Assembly: GCA_035649175.1 (NCBI GenBank)
Contig: DASRKB010000108.1
Span: 1-22,827, forward strand
Reading direction: 5' to 3'
Origin: SCGC-AG-212-J23 sp035649175
GTDB taxonomy: Bacteria; Pseudomonadota; Gammaproteobacteria; Burkholderiales; SG8-39
Length of the DNA: 22,827 nt
Part shown: one piece after another, positions 6,150 to 13,996 of the stretch
How the letters are laid out: each line of letters begins with the position of its first letter
Numbering within the stretch: the stretch's first letter is position 1
The notes under the pieces: generated by a model
The model's database searches: none
Seen by the model: only the letters and a program-made list of their open reading frames with translations
What the model was told of the DNA's origin: nothing
Position numbers and translations under genes: made by a program

Positions 6150-7487
6150 ATGCTGGACTATGGTCCCGACGCGATCCTCATGAAGGGCCTCGACGGCCGC
6201 AACTGGCGCCTCAAGGACTACGAGGCTCGCGGCGGCTATCAAGCTCTTCGAAAAATAATCGATTCGAGAACGAAACCCGAGGACATCATCGCCGAGCTCA
6301 AGAAGTCGGCGCTGCGCGGGCGTGGCGGCGCAGGCTTCCCGACGGGGCTCAAGTGGTCGTTCATGCCCCGCGGGCTGCCGGGGCCCAGGTACGTGGTGTG
6401 CAACTCCGACGAGGGAGAGCCGGGCACCTGCAAGGACCGCGACATCCTGCGCTACAACCCCCACTCGGTGATCGAGGGGATGGTCATCGCCGGTTACGCG
6501 ATGAGCGCCACCGCGGGCTACAACTACATCCACGGCGAGGTGTGGGAGATCTACGAGCAGTTCGAGGACGCGCTGGAGGAAGCGTATGCCGCAGGCTACC
6601 TCGGTAAGAACATCCTCGGCTCCGGGTTCTCCTACGAGCTCTACGCGCATCCCGGCTATGGCGCGTACATCTGCGGCGAGGAGACCGCACTGCTCGAGTC
6701 GCTCGAAGGCAAGAAGGGCCAGCCGCGCTTCAAGCCGCCTTTTCCGGCGAGCTACGGCCTCTACGGCAGGCCCACCACCATCAACAACACCGAGACCTTC
6801 GCGCAGGTGCCCTGGATCTTCTGCAATGGAGGCGACGCGTTTCTCGCGCTCGGCCGGCCCAACAACGGCGGCACCAAGCTCTTCTCCGTCACCGGGCACG
6901 TCGCGTGCCCCGGCAACTTCGAGGTGCGCCTCGGCACGCCGTTCGCCCGGCTGCTGGAGATGGCCGGCGGCGTTCGAAATGCAAATCGATTGAAAGCCGT
7001 TATTCCGGGCGGCTCTTCCATGCCTGTGTTGCCGGCCGACATCATGATGAAGACCGACATGGACTACGACTCCATTGCCAAGGCCGGCTCGATGCTCGGC
7101 TCGGGCGCGGTGATCGTGATGGACGAGACCACCTGCATGGTGCGCGCGCTCGAGCGTCTGTCGTACTTCTACTTCGAGGAGTCCTGCGGGCAGTGCACGC
7201 CCTGCCGCGAGGGCACGGGCTGGCTCTATCGCGTGGTGAGCCGCATCGAGAACGGGCAGGGTCGCATGGAGGACCTCGCTCTCCTCGACAACGTCTCCGA
7301 CAACATCGCCGGGCGCACCATCTGCGCGCTCGGCGACGCCGCCGCCCTCCCGGTGAAGAGCTTCCTCAAGCATTTCAGGGAAGAGTTCGTGCATCACATC
7401 GAGCACAAGCAGTGCCTCCCTGGGACCGTCGAGCCCCGGTGGGGCCGCAGCGGGGCGCACCGGCCCTCCTTCAAGGAAGCCGCCTGA
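6150..7487 (+). CDS. nuoF: NADH-quinone oxidoreductase subunit F (NADH- and FMN-binding)
   Basis: NuoF (51 kDa type) binds NADH and FMN and carries cluster N3, the entry point of electrons into complex I. The 445-residue protein has the glycine-rich GRGGAGFPTGLKW at 57-69, the FMN-site YVVCNSDEGEPGT at 81-93, GAYICGEETALLESLEG at 171-187, and the N3 ligands Cys346, Cys349, Cys352 (SCGQCTPCREG) and Cys392 (TICALGD). Length and domain order are normal. The ATG follows the nuoE stop with no spacer. Two short AT-rich codon patches (6243-6275 and 6973-7015) stand out against the GC-rich remainder, and each contains the palindromes TTCGAA and AATCGATT. Confidence 0.98.
   Translation: MLDYGPDAILMKGLDGRNWRLKDYEARGGYQALRKIIDSRTKPEDIIAELKKSALRGRGGAGFPTGLKWSFMPRGLPGPRYVVCNSDEGEPGTCKDRDILRYNPHSVIEGMVIAGYAMSATAGYNYIHGEVWEIYEQFEDALEEAYAAGYLGKNILGSGFSYELYAHPGYGAYICGEETALLESLEGKKGQPRFKPPFPASYGLYGRPTTINNTETFAQVPWIFCNGGDAFLALGRPNNGGTKLFSVTGHVACPGNFEVRLGTPFARLLEMAGGVRNANRLKAVIPGGSSMPVLPADIMMKTDMDYDSIAKAGSMLGSGAVIVMDETTCMVRALERLSYFYFEESCGQCTPCREGTGWLYRVVSRIENGQGRMEDLALLDNVSDNIAGRTICALGDAAALPVKSFLKHFREEFVHHIEHKQCLPGTVEPRWGRSGAHRPSFKEAA
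6247..6264. repeat. Paired palindromes TTCGAA + AATCGATT, copy 1 in nuoF
   Basis: TTCGAAA at 6247-6253 is followed 3 nt later by the 8-base palindrome AATCGATT (6257-6264). It lies in an AT-rich codon patch encoding ALRKIIDSRTK. The same pair occurs once more in this gene at 6973-6991. Confidence 0.5.
6973..6991. repeat. Paired palindromes TTCGAA + AATCGATT, copy 2 in nuoF
   Basis: TTCGAAA at 6973-6979 is followed 4 nt later by AATCGATT (6984-6991), in a different codon register from copy 1 (codons for VRNANRLKA). Protein conservation therefore does not explain the shared DNA motif. Confidence 0.5.
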
Positions 7488-9664
7488 TGCCGAAGCTCAT
7501 CGTCGACGGTCGCGAGGTCGAGGTCCAGCACGGCGCGACGGTAATGGATGCGGCGAACAAGCTCGGCATCTACGTGCCGCACTTCTGCTACCACCGCAAG
7601 CTCTCCATCGCCGCCAACTGCCGCATGTGCCTGGTCGAGGTGGAGAAGGCGCCCAAGCCGCTGCCCGCGTGCGCCACACCGGTCACCGATGGCATGACGG
7701 TGCGCACGAGCTCCGCCATGGCGAAGGACGCGCAGAACGGCGTGATGGAGTTCCTGCTCATCAACCACCCGCTCGACTGCCCGATCTGCGACCAGGGCGG
7801 CGAGTGCCAGCTGCAGGATCTCGCCGTCGGCTACGGCCACAGCAACTCGCGCTACACCGAGGAGAAAAGAGTCGTCCTGCGCAAGGAGCTCGGCCCGCTC
7901 GTCGCCGCGGAGGAAATGAGCCGCTGCATCCAGTGCACTCGCTGCGTGCGCTTCGGCCAGGAGATCGCCGGCGTGATGGAGCTCGGCCTTGCCGGGCGCG
8001 GGGAGAACGCCGAGATCGTCTCTTTCGTGGGCCGCGCGGTGGAGTCGGAGCTCTCCGGCAACATGATCGACTTGTGCCCGGTCGGGGCGCTCACCTCCGA
8101 GCCGTTCCGCTACAGCGCGCGCACCTGGGAGCTCTCGCGGCGCAAGTCGATCTCGCCGCACGACGGCCTCGGATCCAACCTCGTGGTGCAAGTGAAGCAG
8201 CACAAGGTGATGCGCGTGCTGCCGCTGGACAACGAAGCGATCAACGAGTGCTGGCTCTCCGACAAGGACCGCTTCTCCTACGACGCCTTGAACTCCCCTG
8301 AGCGCCTCGGGCGGCCGATGATCCGCGAGGGCGATGCCTGGCGCGAGGCGGACTGGCAGGAAGCCGTCGAATTCTCGGTGGAGAGGCTTCGGGACTTCGC
8401 GGTGCTCGCGTCCCCCCACGCGACGCTCGAGGAGCTCTACCTGGCGGGCAAGCTAGGTCCGGCCGATTTCCGCCTGCGGCATTCCGACTTTACTGCCGAC
8501 GGAAAGCGCCGGGGCATTCCATGGCTCGGCATGGCGATCACCGACCTCGGCGCGCTCGACCGCGTCCTCGTGGTCGGATCCTTCCTGCGCAAGGACCATC
8601 CGCTGCTCGCGCATCGCCTGCGCCAGGCGGCCAAGCGCGGCACGCAGGTGCACATGCTGCACGCGGTGGACGACGACTGGCTCATGCCGATCGCGAGCAA
8701 GACGGTTGTTGCTCCTTCAGAGATTGCCGGGAGGATTGCTTCTTTCAAGGATATTCTGGCGGGCGGAAAGAACCCCGCGGTGCTGCTCGGCAACTTCGCG
8801 CAGCAGCATCCGCAGGCGGCGGCGATCCATGCCGCGGCGCAGGCCCTTGGCGTGAAGGTCGGCTTCTTTGGCGAGGCGGCGAACTCGGTCGGCGGCTACC
8901 TGGCGGGCCTGCCCTCCGGGGGCAACGTCGCCGAGCTCCTGAGGAACAAGGCCTTCGTCCTGCTCAACGCCGAGCCCGAGCTCGACTTCGCGGACACGCG
9001 CGCGGCCACCGAGGCGATGCGCAACGCCGGTTTCGTAGTCCAGTTGAGCCCCTTCCGGACCGGACTGGAGTACGCCCACGTGCTGCTGCCGATCGCGGCT
9101 TTCACGGAGACCTCGGGCACGTTCGTCAACACCGAGGGTAGGGCGCAGAGCTTCCACGCGACCGTGAAGCCCTTCGCCGACGCGCGCCCGGGGTGGAAGG
9201 TTCTGCGCGTGCTGGGCAGCCTGCTCGGGCGGCCGGACATGGCGTTCGACACCATCGAGCAGGTTCGCGGCGCCTGCCTCGATGGAAGGGACGTGAAATC
9301 GCTTCTGTCCAATGAGATCGAGATTGCTCCCGCCAGGGCGGCCCCCGTTTCCGGCATCCAGCGCATCGCCGATGTGCCGATCTACTTCGCCGACCCGCTC
9401 GCGCGCCGCTCGGTACCGCTGCAGAAGACGGGCGATGCCCGCCCGCCGAAGGCGTGGATGAACCCGCGCTTCGCGCAGAAGCTCGGCCTGTCGGCGGGAC
9501 AGCCGGTGCTGGTGAACGGGGCCGCGCGGCTGCCCGTCGGGCTGGACGATGGCATACCGGATGACTGCGTGCGCGTCGCGGCCGCCCACCCCGCCACCGC
9601 CGGCGTGGGGCCGATGTTCGGCACCGTCACCGTCGAGAAGATCGCCGTGGGGCAGGCTGCCTGA
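7487..9664 (+). CDS. nuoG: NADH-quinone oxidoreductase subunit G
   Basis: NuoG (75 kDa type) relays electrons through three Fe-S clusters in its N-terminal third. In the 725-residue protein the ligands are Cys34, Cys45, Cys48, Cys62 for [2Fe-2S] N1b; His94, Cys98, Cys101, Cys107 for N5 (HPLDCPICDQGGEC); and Cys147, Cys150, Cys153, Cys197 for N4 (CIQCTRC and DLCPVGA). The C-terminal part is the degenerate molybdopterin-oxidoreductase-like domain. The CxxC set that holds the off-path cluster N7 in E. coli and Thermus is absent (the segment reads RRKSISPHDGLGSN), as in mitochondrial-type enzymes. The start overlaps the nuoF stop and the end overlaps nuoH. AT-richer codon patches occur at about 8703-8760 and 9295-9330. 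Confidence 0.97.
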   Translation: MPKLIVDGREVEVQHGATVMDAANKLGIYVPHFCYHRKLSIAANCRMCLVEVEKAPKPLPACATPVTDGMTVRTSSAMAKDAQNGVMEFLLINHPLDCPICDQGGECQLQDLAVGYGHSNSRYTEEKRVVLRKELGPLVAAEEMSRCIQCTRCVRFGQEIAGVMELGLAGRGENAEIVSFVGRAVESELSGNMIDLCPVGALTSEPFRYSARTWELSRRKSISPHDGLGSNLVVQVKQHKVMRVLPLDNEAINECWLSDKDRFSYDALNSPERLGRPMIREGDAWREADWQEAVEFSVERLRDFAVLASPHATLEELYLAGKLGPADFRLRHSDFTADGKRRGIPWLGMAITDLGALDRVLVVGSFLRKDHPLLAHRLRQAAKRGTQVHMLHAVDDDWLMPIASKTVVAPSEIAGRIASFKDILAGGKNPAVLLGNFAQQHPQAAAIHAAAQALGVKVGFFGEAANSVGGYLAGLPSGGNVAELLRNKAFVLLNAEPELDFADTRAATEAMRNAGFVVQLSPFRTGLEYAHVLLPIAAFTETSGTFVNTEGRAQSFHATVKPFADARPGWKVLRVLGSLLGRPDMAFDTIEQVRGACLDGRDVKSLLSNEIEIAPARAAPVSGIQRIADVPIYFADPLARRSVPLQKTGDARPPKAWMNPRFAQKLGLSAGQPVLVNGAARLPVGLDDGIPDDCVRVAAAHPATAGVGPMFGTVTVEKIAVGQAA

Positions 9665-10740
9665 TGGAGTGGCTCGCCGCGACCTCGGAGCAGTGGTTCG
9701 GGCCGGTCTGGGGCCCAGCGCTCTATACGACCGGCACGACGCTCGCCGCCATCGTGGCGATCGTGGCGCCGCTGTTCCTCGCGGTGGCGTACCTCACGCT
9801 CTGGGAGCGCAAGCTCATCGGCTGGATCCAGATCCGCATCGGCCCGAACCGCGTCGGCCCCTTCGGCCTGCTGCAGCCGATCGCCGACGGGGTGAAGCTC
9901 CTGATGAAGGAGATCATCCTCCCCACGCGGGCCAACAAGGGCCTGTACATCCTCGCGCCGATCGTGATGCTGATGCCGGCGCTCGCCGCCTGGGCGGTGA
10001 TCCCGTTTTCCCCCGAGCTCGTGCTCTCGGACATCAACGCGGGGCTGCTCTATATCCTCGCGCTGTCCTCCATCGGCGTGTACGGCGTGATCATCGCCGG
10101 CTGGGCGTCGAACTCGAAGTACGCGTTTCTCGGCGCGATGCGCTCGGCGGCGCAAATGGTGTCCTACGAGCTGGCGATGGGGTTCGCCCTGGTGGTGGTG
10201 CTGATGGTGTCGGGCAGCCTCAACCTCGGCGACATCGTCGAGCAGCAGACGAGGGGCCGCGGCGCGGACTGGGGCCTCAACTTGCTCTCCTGGAACTGGC
10301 TGCCGCTCCTGCCGATGCTGGTGGTTTACTTCGTTTCCGGCGTCGCGGAGACCAACCGCGCGCCCTTCGACGTGGTCGAGGGCGAGTCCGAGATCGTCGC
10401 CGGCCACATGGTCGAGTACTCGGGGATGGCGTTCGCGCTGTTCTTCCTCGCCGAGTACATGAACATGATCCTGATCAGCGCGCTCACCGCGGTGCTGTTC
10501 TTCGGCGGCTGGCAGGCGCCGATCGACTCGGTGGTGTTCAACTGGGTGCCGCCCTTCGGCTGGCTGCTCATCAAGATCTTCCTCATCGTGTCGATGTTCC
10601 TGTGGATCCGCGCCACCTTCCCGCGCTACCGCTACGACCAGATCATGCGCCTGGGCTGGAAGGTGTTCATCCCCCTCACGCTCGTCTGGATCGTGGTGAT
10701 TGGCGTCTGGATGCAGACGCCCTGGAGCTTGTGGCGATGA
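9664..10740 (+). CDS. nuoH: NADH-quinone oxidoreductase subunit H
   Basis: NuoH (ND1 type) is the membrane subunit that docks the peripheral arm and forms the entrance and floor of the quinone tunnel. The 358-residue protein has about eight membrane helices. Conserved segments are the YLTLWERKLIGWIQIRIGPN loop after helix 1, LLQPIADGVKLLMKE, SKYAFLGAMRSAAQMVSYE, and the acidic third loop ETNRAPFDVVEGESEIVAG. These glutamates are thought to couple quinone chemistry to proton pumping. It starts at ATG 9664 overlapping the nuoG stop by one base, and its TGA overlaps the nuoI start (ATGA). Confidence 0.98.
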   Translation: MEWLAATSEQWFGPVWGPALYTTGTTLAAIVAIVAPLFLAVAYLTLWERKLIGWIQIRIGPNRVGPFGLLQPIADGVKLLMKEIILPTRANKGLYILAPIVMLMPALAAWAVIPFSPELVLSDINAGLLYILALSSIGVYGVIIAGWASNSKYAFLGAMRSAAQMVSYELAMGFALVVVLMVSGSLNLGDIVEQQTRGRGADWGLNLLSWNWLPLLPMLVVYFVSGVAETNRAPFDVVEGESEIVAGHMVEYSGMAFALFFLAEYMNMILISALTAVLFFGGWQAPIDSVVFNWVPPFGWLLIKIFLIVSMFLWIRATFPRYRYDQIMRLGWKVFIPLTLVWIVVIGVWMQTPWSLWR

Positions 10741-11225
10741 CGCGGGTGCTGGATTTCTTCAGGTCGTTCCTTCTCCTGGAGCTCTTGCGCGGGATGGCCT
10801 TGACCGGGCGGTACATGTTCGCCCGCAAGATCACGGTGCAGTTCCCCGACGAGAAGACGCCGCTCAGCCCGCGCTTCCGCGGCCTGCACGCGCTGCGCCG
10901 CTACCCGAACGGCGAGGAGCGCTGCATCGCCTGCAAGCTGTGCGAGGCGGTGTGCCCGGCGCTCGCCATCCATATCGAGTCGGAGCAGCGGGAAGACGGA
11001 ACCCGCCGCACGACGCGCTACGACATCGACCTCACCAAGTGCATCTTCTGCGGCTTCTGCGAGGAGGCCTGCCCGGTAGACGCGATTGTCGAGACCCGCA
11101 CGCTCGAGTACCACGGGGAGAAGCGCGGGGACCTGTACTACACCAAGCCGATGCTGCTTGCGGTCGGCGATCGATACGAGGAGCAGATTGCCCGGGACCG
11201 GGCGGCCGACGCCCGCTTTCGCTAA
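10737..11225 (+). CDS. nuoI: NADH-quinone oxidoreductase subunit I
   Basis: NuoI (TYKY type) is an 8Fe ferredoxin-like subunit that passes electrons from NuoG to cluster N2 in NuoB. In the 162-residue protein the two motifs are CIACKLCEAVCP (Cys63, 66, 69, 73) and CIFCGFCEEACP (Cys102, 105, 108, 112), binding N6a and N6b. The N-terminal amphipathic segment with LLRGMALTGRYMF lies on the membrane surface. The start overlaps the nuoH stop by 4 nt. The next gene, nuoJ, starts 10 nt after the stop. Confidence 0.98.
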   Translation: MTRVLDFFRSFLLLELLRGMALTGRYMFARKITVQFPDEKTPLSPRFRGLHALRRYPNGEERCIACKLCEAVCPALAIHIESEQREDGTRRTTRYDIDLTKCIFCGFCEEACPVDAIVETRTLEYHGEKRGDLYYTKPMLLAVGDRYEEQIARDRAADARFR

Positions 11226-11235
11226 CAACCAATAA

Positions 11236-11817
11236 ATGCTGGAAACCGCGGTCTTCTACATCTTCGCGGCGGTGCTGTTGTACGCCGGCCTGCGCGTCAT
11301 CACCTCGCGCAACCCGGTGCACGGCGCGCTGCACCTGGTGCTCGCCTTCTTCACCGCGGCGGGGCTGTGGCTGCTCCTATACGCCGAGTTCCTCGCCATC
11401 GTGCTGGTGGTGGTGTACGTGGGCGCGGTCATGGTGCTGTTCCTCTTCGTGGTGATGATGCTCGACATCAACCTCGAGCGCGTGCGCGAGGGCTTCTGGC
11501 GCAATCTGCCGGTCGCCTTGTTGGTCGGCGGCGTGATGGTGGCGGAGATGATCGCAGTGCTCGCGAGCCGCAGCCTCGACCCCAAGGGTCCTCCCGCTGG
11601 GGTGAGCAACACCCGGCAACTCGGCCGGGTGCTCTACACCGACTACGCGTACGCCTTCGAGGTCGCCGCCGTGGTGCTGCTCGTGGCGATCATCGCCGCC
11701 ATCGCGCTCACGCTGCGCCGGCGCAAGGACACCCGCCGCCAGGCGCCGGGCGAGCAGGTGAAGGTGCGGCGGGCGGAGCGGGTGAAGCTGGTGAGCATGC
11801 CCGCGGAGAAGGAATGA
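11236..11817 (+). CDS. nuoJ: NADH-quinone oxidoreductase subunit J
   Basis: NuoJ (ND6 type) is a membrane-arm subunit with five helices, one of which undergoes a turn during the catalytic cycle of complex I. The 193-residue protein has the conserved NPVHGALHLVLAFFTAAGLW helix and the YVGAVMVLFLFVVMML segment with the pi-bulge region. The C-terminal 30 residues form a basic cytoplasmic tail (RRRKDTRRQAPGEQ). The ATG at 11236 is preceded by an A/C-rich spacer (AACAACCAATAA) with no Shine-Dalgarno, so initiation may depend on ribosomes finishing nuoI. The stop overlaps the nuoK start (ATGA). Confidence 0.97.
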   Translation: MLETAVFYIFAAVLLYAGLRVITSRNPVHGALHLVLAFFTAAGLWLLLYAEFLAIVLVVVYVGAVMVLFLFVVMMLDINLERVREGFWRNLPVALLVGGVMVAEMIAVLASRSLDPKGPPAGVSNTRQLGRVLYTDYAYAFEVAAVVLLVAIIAAIALTLRRRKDTRRQAPGEQVKVRRAERVKLVSMPAEKE

Positions 11818-12125
11818 GCGGCGTCGGCCTGTCGGAGTTCCTCATCCTGGGCGCGATCCTGTTCGCGATCAGCGTGGTGGGCATCTTCCTCAACCGGCGC
11901 AACCTGATCGTGCTCCTCATGGCGATCGAGCTGATGCTGCTCGCCGTTAACCTGAACTTCATCGCCTTCTCGCACTTCCTGGGCGACCTCGAGGGGCAGG
12001 TGTTCGTGTTCTTCATCCTCACCGTGGCGGCGGCCGAGTCGGCCATCGGCCTCGCGATCCTCGTGGTGCTTTTCCGCAACCTGAGCACCATCGACGTCGA
12101 AGATCTGGATTCTCTGAAGGGATGA
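11814..12125 (+). CDS. nuoK: NADH-quinone oxidoreductase subunit K
   Basis: NuoK (ND4L type) is a small three-helix subunit of the proton-translocating E-channel, between NuoJ and NuoN. The 103-residue protein carries the two buried glutamates needed for pumping: Glu39 in LLMAIELMLLAVN and Glu75 in TVAAAESAIGLAI, equivalent to Glu36 and Glu72 in E. coli. GIFLNRRNLI in loop 1 is typical. ATG 11814 overlaps the nuoJ stop, and GGAGAAGG lies directly upstream as a ribosome-binding site. The stop overlaps the nuoL start. Confidence 0.98.
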   Translation: MSGVGLSEFLILGAILFAISVVGIFLNRRNLIVLLMAIELMLLAVNLNFIAFSHFLGDLEGQVFVFFILTVAAAESAIGLAILVVLFRNLSTIDVEDLDSLKG

Positions 12126-13996
12126 AAGAGCTCTATCTCATCGTGCCGTTCGCGCCCCTCGTCGGCGCCGCCGTGGCGGGCCTGGGCGGTCGCTGGATCG
12201 GCCGGGCCGGCGCGCACTCGGTCACGATCTTCTCGGTGCTGCTGTCCTTCCTTGCCTCGTGCTGGATCTTCGCCGACGTCCTGCAGGGCAACACCTTCAA
12301 CGGCACGGTGTACACCTGGATGACGAGCGGCGGCACCCGCTTCGAGATCGGCTTCCTCATCGACCGGCTCACGGCGCTGATGATGGTGGTAGTCACTTTC
12401 GTCTCGCTGATGGTGCACATCTATACCATCGGCTACATGGCCGAGGACCCGGGCTACCAGCGCTTCTTCGCCTACATCTCGCTCTTCACCTTCTCGATGC
12501 TGATGCTGGTGATGGCGAACAACTTCCTGCAGCTCTTCTTCGGCTGGGAGGCGGTAGGCCTGGTGTCGTACCTGCTCATCGGCTTCTGGTACACGAAGGA
12601 AAGCGCGGTGCGCGCCAACCTGAAGGCCTTCCTCGTCAACCGGGTCGGCGACTTCGGCTTCATCCTCGGCATCGCGCTCGTGCTGATGCACTTCGGCACC
12701 CTGCAGTACGACGAGGTCTTCGCCAAGGCGCCGACGCTGAGCGGGGAAATGACGCTGATCTGCATCCTGCTGTTCGTCGGCGCCATGGGCAAGAGCGCGC
12801 AGTTCCCGCTGCACGTCTGGCTGCCGGACTCGATGGAGGGCCCGACGCCCATCTCCGCGCTGATCCACGCGGCCACCATGGTGACCGCCGGCATCTTCAT
12901 GGTCGCCCGCATGTCGCCGCTGTATGAATTGAGCGAGACGGCGAGGGCGGTCGTTCTGATCGTCGGCGCGGTGACGGCGCTCTTCATGGGCCTGGTGGCC
13001 CTCACCCAATACGACATCAAGCGCGTGGTCGCCTATTCCACGCTCTCGCAGCTCGGCTACATGACCGCGGCGCTCGGGGCATCGGCCTACTCGGCGGCGA
13101 TCTTTCACCTGATGACGCACGCCTTCTTCAAGGCGGTCCTGTTCCTCGCGGCCGGCTCGGTCATCATCGCGCTGCACCACGAGCAGGACATGCGGCGCAT
13201 GGGTGGGCTGCGCAAGTTCATGCCCGTCACCTACTGGACGATGCTCATCGCGGCGATCTCGTCGGCGGGCATCCCGGGCTTCGCCGGCTTCTTCTCGAAG
13301 GACGCGATCATCGAGGCGGTGCATCATTCCGCGACGCCCGGCGCCGGCTTCGCCTACTTCGCGCTGGTCGCCTGCGTCTTCGTCACCGCGGCCTATACGT
13401 TCCGCCTGGTGTTCATGGCTTTCCACGGCCCGGCGCGCTTCGACGCGGCACACCCGCCGCACGAGTCCCCGGCGGTGGTGACGCTGCCGCTCGTGCTGCT
13501 CGCCATTCCCTCGGTCGCCGCCGGCTGGCTGGTCGGCTCCTTCGTCTACGGCGATTACTTCGGCCAAAGCCTGCCGCCGCCCGACCCGAACTACTTCGGC
13601 CTCTGGTCGTTCCTCGCGCACGGGTTCACGGCGCTGCCGTTCTGGCTCGCCGTGGCGGGCATCGCCACCGCGTGGCTGCTTTACATCCGGCATCGCGACC
13701 TGCCCGGCCGTGTCGCGAAGGCTTTCGGACCGCTTTACGCGCTGGTCGAGCGCAAGTACGGCTTCGACGAGCTCTACGCCTGGCTCTTCGCCGGCGGCGC
13801 GCGCGCCGTGGGCACGGGGTTCTGGCGCGGCGGCGACCAGGGGCTGATCGACGGCCTGGCGGTGAACGGCTCGGCGCGGCTGGTGGGCTGGTTCTCAGGC
13901 GTAGTGCGGCAATTCCAGACCGGCTACGTCTACCAATACGCGTTCACGATGCTGATCGGCGTGGTGCTGCTCGTGTTCTGGTTCCTGAGGCGCTAG
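12122..13996 (+). CDS. nuoL: NADH-quinone oxidoreductase subunit L
   Basis: NuoL (ND5 type) is the distal antiporter-like proton pump of complex I and supplies the long lateral helix along the membrane arm. The 624-residue protein has the signature FGWEAVGLVSYLLIGFW with Glu143, the RVGDFGF motif with Asp178, Lys224 in MGKSAQFPLHVWLPDSMEG, and His249 in SALIHAATMVTAGI. LSQLGYM and THAFFKAVLFLAAGS follow in the second half. The C-terminal part is long enough for the lateral helix and its anchor. The start overlaps the nuoK stop by 4 nt and nuoM begins directly after its TAG. Confidence 0.98.
   Translation: MKELYLIVPFAPLVGAAVAGLGGRWIGRAGAHSVTIFSVLLSFLASCWIFADVLQGNTFNGTVYTWMTSGGTRFEIGFLIDRLTALMMVVVTFVSLMVHIYTIGYMAEDPGYQRFFAYISLFTFSMLMLVMANNFLQLFFGWEAVGLVSYLLIGFWYTKESAVRANLKAFLVNRVGDFGFILGIALVLMHFGTLQYDEVFAKAPTLSGEMTLICILLFVGAMGKSAQFPLHVWLPDSMEGPTPISALIHAATMVTAGIFMVARMSPLYELSETARAVVLIVGAVTALFMGLVALTQYDIKRVVAYSTLSQLGYMTAALGASAYSAAIFHLMTHAFFKAVLFLAAGSVIIALHHEQDMRRMGGLRKFMPVTYWTMLIAAISSAGIPGFAGFFSKDAIIEAVHHSATPGAGFAYFALVACVFVTAAYTFRLVFMAFHGPARFDAAHPPHESPAVVTLPLVLLAIPSVAAGWLVGSFVYGDYFGQSLPPPDPNYFGLWSFLAHGFTALPFWLAVAGIATAWLLYIRHRDLPGRVAKAFGPLYALVERKYGFDELYAWLFAGGARAVGTGFWRGGDQGLIDGLAVNGSARLVGWFSGVVRQFQTGYVYQYAFTMLIGVVLLVFWFLRR

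Noticed and set aside
4374..7460. A 1028-codon open frame on the minus strand across nuoD, nuoE and nuoF
   Set aside because: It is antisense to three certain genes. Its composition (His, Arg, Val, Glu-rich low-complexity sequence) is what GC-rich codon bias produces on the opposite strand. No domain is recognisable.
11708..13693. A 661-codon minus-strand open frame opposite nuoJ-nuoL
   Set aside because: Shadow of GC-biased codons. The sequence is rich in Arg, His, Glu, Asp and Gln without structure, and the plus strand is fully explained by nuo genes.
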